A DNA stretch of 64,000 bases from JADFQT01 sp965216025 (GTDB lineage: Bacteria; Chloroflexota; Dehalococcoidia; Lucifugimonadales; UBA3495), in assembly GCA_965216025.1 (NCBI GenBank), contig CBDCEX010000017.1:558001-622000 (forward strand), given 5' to 3'. Of this stretch, positions 8,765-17,537 are shown piece by piece; the stretch's first letter is position 1, and the number at the start of each line of letters is the position of its first letter. The position numbers and the translations under genes were made by a program. Below the pieces are notes generated by a model. It made no database searches. It was not told the DNA's origin and saw only the letters and a list, made by a program, of their open reading frames with translations.

Positions 8765-8849
8765 GCCGGGATGGTGGAAATGGTATACACGCTAGTCTTA
8801 GAAACTAGCGCCGCAAGGCTTGGGGGTTCGAGTCCCTCTCCCGGCACCA
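8765..8849 (+). tRNA. tRNA-Leu(TAG)
   Basis: The acceptor GCCGGGA/TCCCGGC is perfect. The anticodon stem CTAGT/ACTAG has loop CTTAGAA (TAG). A long variable arm and encoded ACCA are present. It is 1 nt after tRNA-Cys. Confidence 0.93.
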
Positions 8850-8850
8850 A

Positions 8851-8925
8851 CAGCGCAGTGGGGTAGCGGTAGCCCGTCAGGATGTGGCCCTGTAGGTCTG
8901 AGTTCGACTCTCAGCTCGCTGACCA
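8851..8925 (+). tRNA. tRNA-His(GTG)-like, atypical
   Basis: The anticodon loop ATGTGGC gives GTG, and the T-arm CTGAG-TTCGACT-CTCAG and CCA are present. Acceptor positions 6 and 7 do not pair, the first anticodon-stem pair is T-T, and the discriminator is A73. Bacterial histidyl-tRNA synthetase normally needs the G-1:C73 pair, so charging with histidine is doubtful. Confidence 0.65.
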
Positions 8926-8957
8926 GTTAATCACGATGTGGAGACTCTCTCCTTTGT

Positions 8958-9031
8958 CTGGCTGTGGTGTAGGGGCGCATACTTGGTTCGGATCCAAGGG
9001 GTCGCTGGTTCGATCCCTGCCACCCAGACCA
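8958..9031 (+). tRNA. tRNA-Pro(CGG), imperfect stems
   Basis: The anticodon arm CTTGG-TTCGGAT-CCAAG is perfect (CGG). The acceptor CTGGCTG/CACCCAG has one C-C mismatch and the T-stem one T-T mismatch. A73-CCA is encoded. It lies 32 nt after the His-like tRNA and 67 nt before rtcB. Confidence 0.75.
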
Positions 9032-9098
9032 AAACAGCTGTGGTAGTGAAAAAGAGGGGTTTAAAGATATAATCGGCCTGAGGGCAAGGAGGTAAACC

Positions 9099-10235
9099 AT
9101 GATTGAGGAGCGAAACGGAGTACGCAACTGGGCCAGTATTCTGGACGAAGGGACCAGGCTGCAGGCCGAAAAGCTGGCCCGGTGCCCGGCAGTCAGCGGC
9201 CCGGTGGCCCTGATGCCGGACGCTCATGTGGGTATCGGCGCTACGGTGGGAAGCGTGATCGTTACAGAAAACGCCATCATCCCCGCCGCGGTTGGGGTGG
9301 ACATCGGCTGCGGCATGATCGCTTGCCGGACTGACCTGGTGGCCAATGATCTGCCCGACACTTTGCAGCCTCTGATTAGCGTTTTCGCCCGGGATATTCC
9401 GGGCGGCATGGGCAAGGGTCATAGCCAGCCGAAGCCCTCGGGCGTGGATTGGATGGCTGCTAATCGCCATGACCTGACTAACAATCTGGCCAAGAGAGCC
9501 CAGGCTCAGTTGGGCACTCTGGGTTCGGGCAATCACTTCTTGGAAGTTTGCCTGGACGAAAAGGACCAGGTTTGGGTGGTAGTTCACTCGGGCAGTCGCG
9601 GGGTGGGCAACCAGTTGGCTCAGCGCCACATCAAGCTGGCCCGGGAGCAGGAGCAGGCTCTGAAAGACCGGGACCTGGCCTACTTCTTGAACGGCACCCC
9701 GGCCTTCCAAGCCTACGTCAGGGATATGCTCTGGGCCCAGACCTACGCTTTGCAGAATCGGGACATTATGATGGATACCGCCTTGCAGGCCCTGTTCAAC
9801 TTTGTTGGTCAGGGTAGCGAGGTGCAGCGGATCAACTGTCACCACAACTTCGCCCAGCAAGAGGAGCACGATGGACGGGGGGTCTGGGTAACCCGTAAGG
9901 GCGCCATTCAGACTCGCCAGGGCGACTATGGTGTCATTCTGGGCAGCATGGGAGACCGCAGCTTTATTGTGTCGGGACTGGGCAACCCCCTGTCCTACCA
10001 CTCCTGCTCCCACGGAGCGGGACGCCTCATGTCTCGGACCCAGGCCAAGAAGTCCTTGACTGTGGAGTCTCTGGAAAAGGCAATGGCCGGTAAGGCCTGG
10101 ACCCAAAACGGCACCGCCTTGCTGGACGAGCACCCCCGGGCCTACAAGCCCATCGAGACGGTAATGGCCGACCAGGCCGACCTGGTGGAAATCCAGGCGA
10201 CGCTTCACCAGATCGCCAACTACAAGGGAGCCTAG
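9099..10235 (+). CDS. rtcB: RNA-splicing ligase RtcB
   Basis: This 378-residue GTP- and Mn-dependent RNA ligase joins 2',3'-cyclic phosphate or 3'-phosphate ends to 5'-OH ends. Family motifs are all visible: PDAHVGIG (40-47), the metal-binding DIGCGM with Cys71, GSGNHFLE (142-149), HSGSRGVG with His163, NCHHN (246-250), and SCSHGAGR with His305, the guanylylation site. It belongs to the shorter (about 380-aa) bacterial branch. ATG 9099 follows AAGGAGGT, and TATAAT at 9068-9073 may be its -10 box, though a -35 is unclear. It sits 67 nt after a tRNA array with damaged members, a context that fits RNA repair. No archease or RtcA is seen. Its TAG stop is part of the left arm of the inverted-repeat element that follows. 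Confidence 0.95.
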   Translation: MIEERNGVRNWASILDEGTRLQAEKLARCPAVSGPVALMPDAHVGIGATVGSVIVTENAIIPAAVGVDIGCGMIACRTDLVANDLPDTLQPLISVFARDIPGGMGKGHSQPKPSGVDWMAANRHDLTNNLAKRAQAQLGTLGSGNHFLEVCLDEKDQVWVVVHSGSRGVGNQLAQRHIKLAREQEQALKDRDLAYFLNGTPAFQAYVRDMLWAQTYALQNRDIMMDTALQALFNFVGQGSEVQRINCHHNFAQQEEHDGRGVWVTRKGAIQTRQGDYGVILGSMGDRSFIVSGLGNPLSYHSCSHGAGRLMSRTQAKKSLTVESLEKAMAGKAWTQNGTALLDEHPRAYKPIETVMADQADLVEIQATLHQIANYKGA

Positions 10236-10410
10236 AAGTCTGGCCGGAAACCTCGATTCCCCCTAGGCCAGCGTTTTCTTAACGTCGATTATCGATGGCA
10301 TAGTGGGTATTGCAACGTATTACATGCACCACCATGCCATATAAGTCTTGAATACGTCTGCTCCGCGTAGCGCAAAACCCGGCCAATGGCTTTCCGGCCA
10401 GACTTCTAGG
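10231..10410. repeat. 180-bp element bounded by perfect 20-bp inverted repeats (MITE-like)
   Basis: The 20 bases at 10231-10250 are the exact reverse complement of those at 10391-10410, enclosing 140 bp without an ORF. The left arm contains the rtcB stop codon (TAG 10233-10235). No clear target duplication is visible. It may be a miniature transposable element or a very long-range hairpin. Confidence 0.7.
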
Positions 10411-10822
10411 CAGCAGGCATGGCGACCACATCAGTGGTCGTCATGCTAAGCGGGTTCTAGCTATGAGTTACTCCGTATATGTGGCATGGGCTGAGGCTGC
10501 CAGGGATCTGGGCGTTGAGCCGAAAGAGGGCAGCCGCCCGTTGTTCGAACTGCCGGGTCACTAGCCGGCGAACCCGAGGGCCTTTGGGCAGGAGCTGCCC
10601 CAGTGGTCCTTGGTCTCCTGTGCCGGATGCACCAACTAACCCTGACCGTACACTGTCACCGGTGGTTCAATCGGGCCTATTACCGGGCGTCATCCTCTAT
10701 TCTTGAGGAGCACGGGGCTGCGGTGCGCCGGGCGGAGAGAAACCGGACCAGGTAACGGCGGTCCTGGGCGGACCACCGGCCAAGTCCCTGGTTGACCAGA
10801 TACTGGAAACGGAGTTGCCCAG

Positions 10823-11517
10823 GTGGGCGGCGTGAGTCGCTCTACACTGGACCTAATCGACCAGATTGGGCATATCAGGGTTCGGCCCTTCTTGGCACCC
10901 ATACCCGACGCCGAGCGTGTCGTGGTGACGACGGTGCAAGAGGGCGTCCAGTTCAACTACCATCTCGTCCAAGAACCTGGCTGGTGGGTCCTCCATTGCG
11001 ACCAGGTTGAGGTACGGCAGGTTGAACCGCTCAGGAGTATGTTCGAGACAGTCCGATATCTGGCCGCTCTGCCTCGCTTTCTGGTAATTGCCGTCCAACA
11101 GCTTCGGGCGGACACCTGGATGGTGGTGCCGTGGAACGGGAGCTTTGCGCCCGGCGGGGGCTTCGAGCCGAGTATGTCACCGAAACTTTGGGTGGCGAAA
11201 ACGCGGGGCGCTTAAGTGAAATGGCGCTGATACTCGATTGCCTTGACAACGCGCCGTCGCGGGCGCTTCTGGTTGGATTGCCGGTGCCGACCCGGCACGT
11301 GGGCGTATCGGAGATGGGCAGCGGGTCCTGCCTGTGGGACCACGATGGCTACCAGGTGCCCGACGACGGCTATCCCAGGGGCGAGAACCCGGTTTGCACC
11401 CACGGCCTCAACGCTCAATTGCTACGTATGACGGCTACGGCTGCGGTGGGGGTAATCGGGGACTGGCTGAACGGGATTTCGAGAGGCGCCCTAGTGACGG
11501 CCAGGCAAATTCTGTAA
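10823..11517 (+). pseudogene. Decayed gene of unknown function
   Basis: Two overlapping frames look like one protein: 10823-11215 (ending in VIAVQQLRADTWMVVPWN before turning to non-sense) and 11131-11517 (RGLRAEYVTETLGGEN, DNAPSRALLVGLPVPTRHVG). Joining them near 11130 would give about 220 residues, suggesting a frameshift. An upstream scrap beginning ATG 10463 (MSYSVYVAWAEAARDLG, stopped after 33 codons) may be its original N-terminus or a separate remnant. I do not recognise the family. The rest of 10411-10820 and 11518-11740 has no clear gene. Confidence 0.35.
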
Positions 11518-11641
11518 CCGGGCGGCTTGTGGTCTGCTTCGACAATCGGCAGTGCCTTAATTTGCGCAACCTGAAGGAGCAAAACCCTTGGTCACACCGG
11601 CGTAAGCAGGTGTCCAGGAAAGTACATTCAGCACTGTTCGC

Positions 11642-11668
11642 TGGATTCCGGCGTTCACCGGAATGACG
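11642..11668. repeat. Short palindromic repeat (ATTCCGG/CCGGAAT type)
   Basis: ATTCCGG-CGTTCA-CCGGAAT followed by GACG. The same type of core is seen in the longer repeats at 25399-25474 and 26838-26974. Confidence 0.5.
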
Positions 11669-11767
11669 TTGTTGGCAGCGCTGCCCAATCCGGTGTCGAT
11701 GCAGATTCCACTTTGGCTTTGGTTTAGAGTTAGAATAAGATGAGTCAGCCTGGAGACAACGTATATA

Positions 11768-14470
11768 TTGGATGTGATTTCAATGGTGCAGGGCGAAGCA
11801 AGAGCGACAACTACACCGGGAGCTTTGACAGGAATCCGAGTGTTGGACTTCACCTGGGTCCGGGCCGGTCCATGGTGCACACGATGGCTGGGGGCGCTGG
11901 GAGCCGAGGTTATCAAGATTGAGTGGCCGCAGAGTCCCAATACTCGCGGCAACAACATTGCGACGGGAGCGGGTACGCCCGAAGGCTTGCCCGCCAACCT
12001 GAACACTAACGGCCATTTCAGCGACACCAACTCCAACAAGCTCAGCGTCACCCTGAACACTCGCACAGCCCTAGGCATTGATCTTACCCGGCGCTTGGTG
12101 GCCATGTCCGACATCGTTATCGAGAACTTCGCCTACGGTGTATTGGAGCGGTGGGGTCTGGGCTACGAAGAAATGAAGAAGCTGCGCTCTGACATCATCT
12201 ACCTCTCCATGTCCGGCTTCGGCCACACGGGGCGTGACCGAGACTATCAAACCATGGGAGCAATTGCACAGGCCCTGTCCGGTCTGACCTACACGTCGGG
12301 CCTGCCGGGCCAGCCCCCCGCTGGCTGGGGCTGGTCCTACTTAGACGACACCGGTGGCCTTTACGGCGCCATGCATGCCCTGAGTGCAATTTACCATCGC
12401 AACATGACCGGTCAGGGGCAGCACGTCGACAGCTCCCAGTGGATCACCGGCGTCCCCCTTAATGGCCCCGCTTTTTTGGACATTCAGGTCAACGGGCGTT
12501 CCACCATGCGGGAAGGCTACCCGCCGGGCAACCGGGCTCACTGGCCTGGCACACCCCTGGTGAACAACTACCGGGGGCGGACCGGAGCGCCGCACAACGC
12601 CTACAGGACCAGTCCGGCGGAGTACAACGACTGGTGTACCATCGTCTGCTTCTCCGACGATGAGTGGCGGAGGTTGGTGGGTTTAATGGACTCTCCCAGT
12701 TGGGCTACCAACGAGAAGTTTGCCACCCTGGAAGGTCGCCTGCAGCACCAGGAAGAGATGGACCAGGGGATAGAGGCGTGGACGAAGACCCGGGGCAAGT
12801 ACGAGATTATGGAGCGCTGTCAGGCGGCGGGAGTACCCGCCATGCCCGTTCAAAACAGCCAGGACCGGCTGGACAAGGATCCACAGCTGAGGCATCGAGA
12901 GATGTACCGGGACGTGGAGCATCCCGCGCTGGGGACCTGGCCCCTTCAGAACGCTCCCTTCAAGATGTCGGAGACACCCGCGTTCAACAGCCGGCCTGGG
13001 CCCCTGATAGGCGAGCACAACAAAGAGGTGTTTGAAGGGCTGTTAGGCGTCAGCCACGAGGAGCTGGTGAACGGCTTCGCGGAGGGCACCTTCTGGCCAA
13101 AGGGCCTCAGTATGGATGATTATCCCTACTTCAAGGAGATGATGGAGGATGCCTCGCCCGTGCAATGGAGTGGGAATGAGCCGATAGCAAATCCCGGTCC
13201 GCCACCGGCCCGGACGCCGGGTGCGGACTCCTTGGAGTTTATCGGAGGGGCCTTTGAGGGGCTGCGGGTGCTGGAACTCGCCGATGAGAAAGGGCAGTGG
13301 TGTGGCAAGCAGATGGCTGACATGGGAGCGGACGTCATCAAGATAGAGCCGCCCGGTGGCGAGGCGGCCCGGAGCGTGGGGCCCTTCTACCAGGACCTAC
13401 CGAACCGGGAGAGGAGCCTTTACTTCTGGCATTACAATACCTCCAAGCGTGGGGTTACCCTAGATCTAACGAAGGAGGATGGGCGCCGGCTGTTCCGCCA
13501 GATGGCTGGGAAGGCGGATGTGATACTAGAGACCTTCAAGCCCGGTTATATGGCCTCCCTGGGGCTGGGGTACGAAGATTTAACAAAGAGCAACCCTGGA
13601 CTGATTATGTGCTCACTAACCCCCTTTGGGCAGACGGGGCCTTGGAAGGACTACCAGACCAGCGACCTGCTGCATCTGGCGGCGGGCGGACAGATGGCTA
13701 GGTGTGGATATGACGACGAGGTGGTGCCAGATGCACCGCCCATCGCACCCGGAGGAGGGCAGGCTTGGCACATCGGAAGTCACTACGCCTACATCGCCAT
13801 TGCTGCAGCGCTGGTTAACCGGTCTGTGACCAGCCGGGGGCAGTACATAGATGCCTCGGTACATGATGCCTGCGCGCTCACGACCGAGGGCCATGTTAAT
13901 CAGTACATTTACACCGGAAGGGTAGTTCCTCGCAGAACAGGAGGTGGCAACACTGCCACTGGGCCCAACGCCCAGGCCCTCTGTAAGGATGGAAAATACG
14001 TGAATGTCGGTCAGGTTACCCCGGAGCGGGTGTTGACGCTGGCGGCGTGGATGGATGAGCACGGCCTGGCGGGCGACCTATTGGACCAAAAGTACCAGGA
14101 TCCAGCGGTGGTCGCTGAGAACCAGACACATATTCGCGGCCTTTTGGTAAATTTCCTCGCCAACATCACCCGGGACGAGGCCTACCACGGCTTGCAGCAG
14201 CGTGGCTCCAACACAGGAGCGATCCGTTCCCCGGACGAGGTCATGCAGGACCCGCACCTAGAGGACCGGGCGTTCTGGACAGATGTAGAGTACCCGGAAA
14301 TTGGCAAGACCTTTCGACACCCAGGCCCAGCCGCAATCTTCAACGGGTCGCCCTGGAGGATATCCCGGCGTGCGCCTCTCCTCGGGGAGCACAACGAAGA
14401 GGTCCTGTGCGGGGAATTAGGACTATCTAAGGCGGAATTGGCCATCCTCGCTGAGGGGGGTTTGGCATAG
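11768..14470 (+). CDS. Tandem CaiB/BaiF (family III) CoA-transferase
   Basis: This 900-residue fusion of two CoA-transferase family III domains transfers CoA between acyl acids. Domain 1 (about 18-440) starts LTGIRVLDFTWVRAGPWCTR and holds the catalytic aspartate at D193/D194 in WSYLDDTGGLYGAMHAL. Domain 2 (about 490-890) starts FEGLRVLELADEKGQWCGKQ and aligns well, but the equivalent segment is WHIGSHYAYIAIAAAL, with His where the aspartate should be. Each half also has a GQxxDxS segment (TGQGQHVDSSQ and SRGQYIDAS). So one active and one probably structural half is likely. The frame begins at TTG 11768, with ATG 11783 as the alternative. GGAG near 11753 fits neither well. Confidence 0.9.
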   Translation: MDVISMVQGEARATTTPGALTGIRVLDFTWVRAGPWCTRWLGALGAEVIKIEWPQSPNTRGNNIATGAGTPEGLPANLNTNGHFSDTNSNKLSVTLNTRTALGIDLTRRLVAMSDIVIENFAYGVLERWGLGYEEMKKLRSDIIYLSMSGFGHTGRDRDYQTMGAIAQALSGLTYTSGLPGQPPAGWGWSYLDDTGGLYGAMHALSAIYHRNMTGQGQHVDSSQWITGVPLNGPAFLDIQVNGRSTMREGYPPGNRAHWPGTPLVNNYRGRTGAPHNAYRTSPAEYNDWCTIVCFSDDEWRRLVGLMDSPSWATNEKFATLEGRLQHQEEMDQGIEAWTKTRGKYEIMERCQAAGVPAMPVQNSQDRLDKDPQLRHREMYRDVEHPALGTWPLQNAPFKMSETPAFNSRPGPLIGEHNKEVFEGLLGVSHEELVNGFAEGTFWPKGLSMDDYPYFKEMMEDASPVQWSGNEPIANPGPPPARTPGADSLEFIGGAFEGLRVLELADEKGQWCGKQMADMGADVIKIEPPGGEAARSVGPFYQDLPNRERSLYFWHYNTSKRGVTLDLTKEDGRRLFRQMAGKADVILETFKPGYMASLGLGYEDLTKSNPGLIMCSLTPFGQTGPWKDYQTSDLLHLAAGGQMARCGYDDEVVPDAPPIAPGGGQAWHIGSHYAYIAIAAALVNRSVTSRGQYIDASVHDACALTTEGHVNQYIYTGRVVPRRTGGGNTATGPNAQALCKDGKYVNVGQVTPERVLTLAAWMDEHGLAGDLLDQKYQDPAVVAENQTHIRGLLVNFLANITRDEAYHGLQQRGSNTGAIRSPDEVMQDPHLEDRAFWTDVEYPEIGKTFRHPGPAAIFNGSPWRISRRAPLLGEHNEEVLCGELGLSKAELAILAEGGLA

Positions 14471-14558
14471 CTGGCGGGGGCTAACTTTATCCTAAAGCGT
14501 CATTCTTTCTGTGGACGACGCGTAAGAATTGGGGAAATTGAACAGAGGAGAGACAACG

Positions 14559-14712
14559 ATGCTAACAAGGGAAATTACAGCCAACGCATCGCATCTGATA
14601 ATCGAGCAACTCGTGGCGTCGGGAGTCAAATACGTCTTCAACAACTCAGGTTCCCGGGAAGCGCTGTTCTTTAACGAACTCCACTTCAGGCCGGATATCC
14701 ATGGCATCCTAG
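14559..14712 (+). pseudogene. Thiamine-diphosphate enzyme, 5' fragment (interrupted by IS1182)
   Basis: ATG 14559 follows AGAGGAGAG. The frame reads the N-terminal ThDP-binding PYR domain start (ASHLIIEQLVASGVKYVFNN) up to HGIL, where CTAG (14709-14712) is duplicated by the IS1182 insertion. Removing the insertion and one CTAG restores ILGLHEGTVTAMAGGY in frame with the fragment at 17538, including the catalytic glutamate of LHEGTV. Acetolactate synthase/benzoylformate decarboxylase superfamily. Confidence 0.9.
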
Positions 14713-14788
14713 AAACCCGGCTGAAAAGCCCTGCTGTGACGAGATGAGGCGGAGGTTAACCAGTGGACTGGGCCAGGTCTGAGACTAA

Positions 14789-15711
14789 GTAACTATCTCA
14801 AAACAGTAAGGCGCCAAACTCGCCGGTACCACAGTAGCCCGCAGGCCAGTTGCAAAAGACCCAGGAAATTGGATGCCTTTTTGTCGTAACGGACAAGTAA
14901 TCCTCTGCACTTGGACAGCCACGACAGGGTTCGTTCCACCACCCAACGTCGGGCCGGATGGGTCTTCTCGCCGAAGCTATCCAGCTTCTCCTCACCAATA
15001 CGTCGTATGTGGGCCTGATACCCGTGGGCAGCGGCAGCTTGGTGGCCGGTGGGATTGTCATACCCTTTGTCCAGACATAGGTGCTGGGGTGCCTGGTCAG
15101 TGGGCTGAGGCCGCTCCACCACAATGGCTGCCAGGGTGGCTTCCAGCAGCTTGGTGTCGTGGACATTGGCTCCAGCTACCACTAGACTCAGAGGCCCTCC
15201 ATCCCCCTCTACCAACAGGCTTCGCTTGCTGCCCGCCTTGCCCCGGTCCGTGGGATTGGGGCCAATTGCGTCCCCCCCAGGCGAGCTTTACCCAGGGCGC
15301 AATCCGCTGCTTGCCATTCCCAGTCCACACCTCCCAGCTCTTCACATTCCTCTACCATGACCGACCACACTTGGTTCAACACTCCCGATTCTACCCATAG
15401 CTGAAAAGTACGATGGATAGTACTATCGTCACCAAAAGTCTTGGGCAGATGGTTCCATTGGCAACCACTACGTAAGCGAAAGATAATTCCGTTAAGGATT
15501 GGCCTTGGGTTGACCCGCTTGCGACCGGTGGTTTTGGGAGGGGTTCCCGCCAGGATCACTGGCTCAACTTTCTCCCACAAATCGTCCGGAATCTCCCAAA
15601 TAGTCTCCAGCGGTTCAACTTGCCTCATTGGTTTCACTGCTTTCACCTCCACACTTTTGGTGGAAGTATAATATAAGTTTCAAATTCAATTCAAGGTATT
15701 GAGATAGTTAC
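14789..15711 (-). mobile_element. IS5-family insertion sequence (IS427-like group)
   Basis: The terminal inverted repeat is GTAACTATCTCAA at both ends, with TAA duplicated at 14786-14788 and 15712-15714, the three-base TNA duplication typical of this group. It is 923 bp long and inserted in the 3' part of the IS1182-like element. Confidence 0.9.
14793..15652 (-). CDS. IS5-family transposase in two frames (orfA/orfB)
   Basis: orfA (15209-15652, 147 aa) carries the N-terminal DUF4096-type region (ETIWEIPDDLWEKVEPVI, RPILNGIIFRLRSGCQW). orfB (14793-15215) carries the DDE region (LCLDKGYDN, then RRWVVERTLSWL). They join across G7 on the coding strand (C7 at 15272-15278), where orfB lies in the -1 frame. 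IS427-type elements normally fuse the two by programmed frameshifting on a slippery run. Here the run is G, not A, so programmed frameshifting or simple mutation cannot be told apart. Conserved blocks on both sides are intact. Confidence 0.8.
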
Positions 15712-15714
15712 TAA

Positions 15715-17457
15715 GGGCGGCCCAGCTGGCAGCGACCAATATGAATTGGGCGGTAACGATGGGCGACCCGGTGGCGAACTCAGGGCAGGCTCCGGCGGCG
15801 GGCCGGTCCGGTCTATTCTCTGGTTTATTGGGGGAGGAGCCTGGACCCTGGGACATCATCCCCGTCTTGGTAGCCACCAGGGTCAGGTTGGCCACCGTGG
15901 CTGCCAGGAGTAGCTGATAAAGGGTCTTGGTCCGGCCAAAGTAGCGAGATTGGCGGACTCCCAGTTGAACCAGCCGAGCCAGGCGATGCTCGACCACCTG
16001 TCGCCGACTAGGGTATTCGGCAAAATCCTCACTCTGCTGGAAGGCCCGGGCTTGTTGCAGGAGCGCTTCCTGAGGGTGGAGAGTCACCGTACGGCCTTTG
16101 TGCCCTTGCTGCTGGCAATGCATTGGTCTCGCAGCGGGCATACGCCACAGACCGCCGGGTCGAATTGAAAACTCTGGGCCGGGTAGGTCTGACCCAACCG
16201 GTTGGTCCGGTTGCCCATGGTACGTAGCGTGTGGGTGACCTGCCCGGCCGGGCAGGTGCAGGCGCCAGCCGTCAGGTCGATCTGGAAGTCTTCCTTGGGG
16301 AAGTGGGCCTTGTTAGGACGACCCGGCACCTTGGCTATTAGCGTCCGGTCGGCATCGGCAAAGGCCTGCCGCGTCCCGCCATCTCCATAGGCCGCATCCC
16401 CAATGGTCTCCTCCACAGCTTTGCCCGTGTTCTCTTCACTCTGCTCCACCACTTCCAGGACTCCGGTGTTGTCACCGGCATTGCCGGGCAGGATATCTAC
16501 CGCGGTCACTAGTTGGGAATCGGTATCCACCACCACGGCAGCCTTATGTCCGTCGAAGCGTTTGCTGCTGCTTTTGCGCCCATGGCGCATCTCCGGGTCG
16601 TGCGCCGAAGGGACCCGGTCCCGGCTTACGCCATCCTTCCGGGCCGGACCATCCTCCTGCCGTTCCACATCTTGCAAGAGGAGTTGCCCCAAGAGTTCCG
16701 CTGCTTCTCCAATAGCCTGGCGCTCAGGACTATCTGCGGGAAATCTACCTTGGGCCTGACGGGCCAGTTCCAATACCAGGTCAGCATCGGCTACTATCTT
16801 CTGCAGTAAGGCTTGCCGCTCCTTCTTGTTGTCCCAGTCAATCCCCGCCTCTCCCTTCACACTGGAGCCAAAGTAAAGCTCCAGGCCGTGTCTCAAGGCC
16901 CACTCCTCGGCCCGGGTCCCATCCAGTTGGGCCAATGCCCTGACCACCTGGACGATGCCGTCGGCCAGCAGGTTGTAGGTGTCCTTGACCGCTCCCCGAC
17001 CCAGAATGTAGGTAGTGTCCACCGCCACCTTCATCCGCCGTCCTTTCAGGCAGCCGGTCTGCCGGGCGAATTGGAGGCTGCGCTGAAAGACGGACCGCAC
17101 CTGGTCGTGGAGGATCAGCTGGGCTCGAAACAGTTGCAGGGTGCTCTTGGCAAATGGCCGGTCCTCCACCTCAATCCCCAACGCCACCTTCCACCGGATA
17201 TCGAAATCCGCCCTCTGCTTGGCTTCCAGGTCGCTAACTTTGTCGTAGGCTTGCAGCAACAGCGCGGTGGCCACCAGACTGGGCGGCACGCTGTCCCGGC
17301 CATTGTCTGGGCAATACAGTTCGGCGAAATCTTCGTCCCGAAATAGCTGACCCCGCAGGGAGGCCAGGAAGCCGTAGAAGGAGCCGCGACCCACATAGTC
17401 CAGGTAGAGATGGTCCGCTTCCAGGAACCCCAGCTGTTTAGAGCGTTTTCCCAGCAT
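15715..17457 (-). pseudogene. IS1182-family transposase, frameshifted and cut by IS5
   Basis: The start at 17457 gives MLGKRSKQLGFLEADHLYLD and a long DDE-type transposase (GRRMKVAVDTTYILGRGAVKD, then the cysteine cluster CGVCPLRDQC). After SKGTKAV the frame stops at 16084. One missing G near 16090 moves the true continuation (GRTVTLHPQEALLQQARAF...YFGRTKTLYQ) to another frame ending near 15715, where the IS5 sits. The original would be about 580 residues. Confidence 0.88.
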
Positions 17458-17537
17458 CCCCTGCCTCCCACACCCATTAAATTCTCCTGCCCATTATATC
17501 GGACTAGCCTGGATCAGGGTACTTTTCGGCCGATCCT

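Larger units (their letters stand above)
14713..17537 (-). mobile_element. IS1182-like insertion sequence carrying a nested IS5
   Basis: The element is flanked by CTAG at 14709-14712 and 17538-17541 inside the ThDP-enzyme gene. The ends are related inverted repeats (CGGCTGAAAAG.CCCTG on the left; CGGCCGAAAAGTACCCTG reading inward from the right). It spans 2825 bp, about 1.9 kb once the inner IS5 is removed. The transposase is frameshifted. Confidence 0.88.

Noticed and set aside
8931..10208. Minus-strand frame of 425 codons across rtcB and the tRNAs
   Set aside because: It overlaps rtcB completely in antisense and runs through a tRNA; no family motifs.
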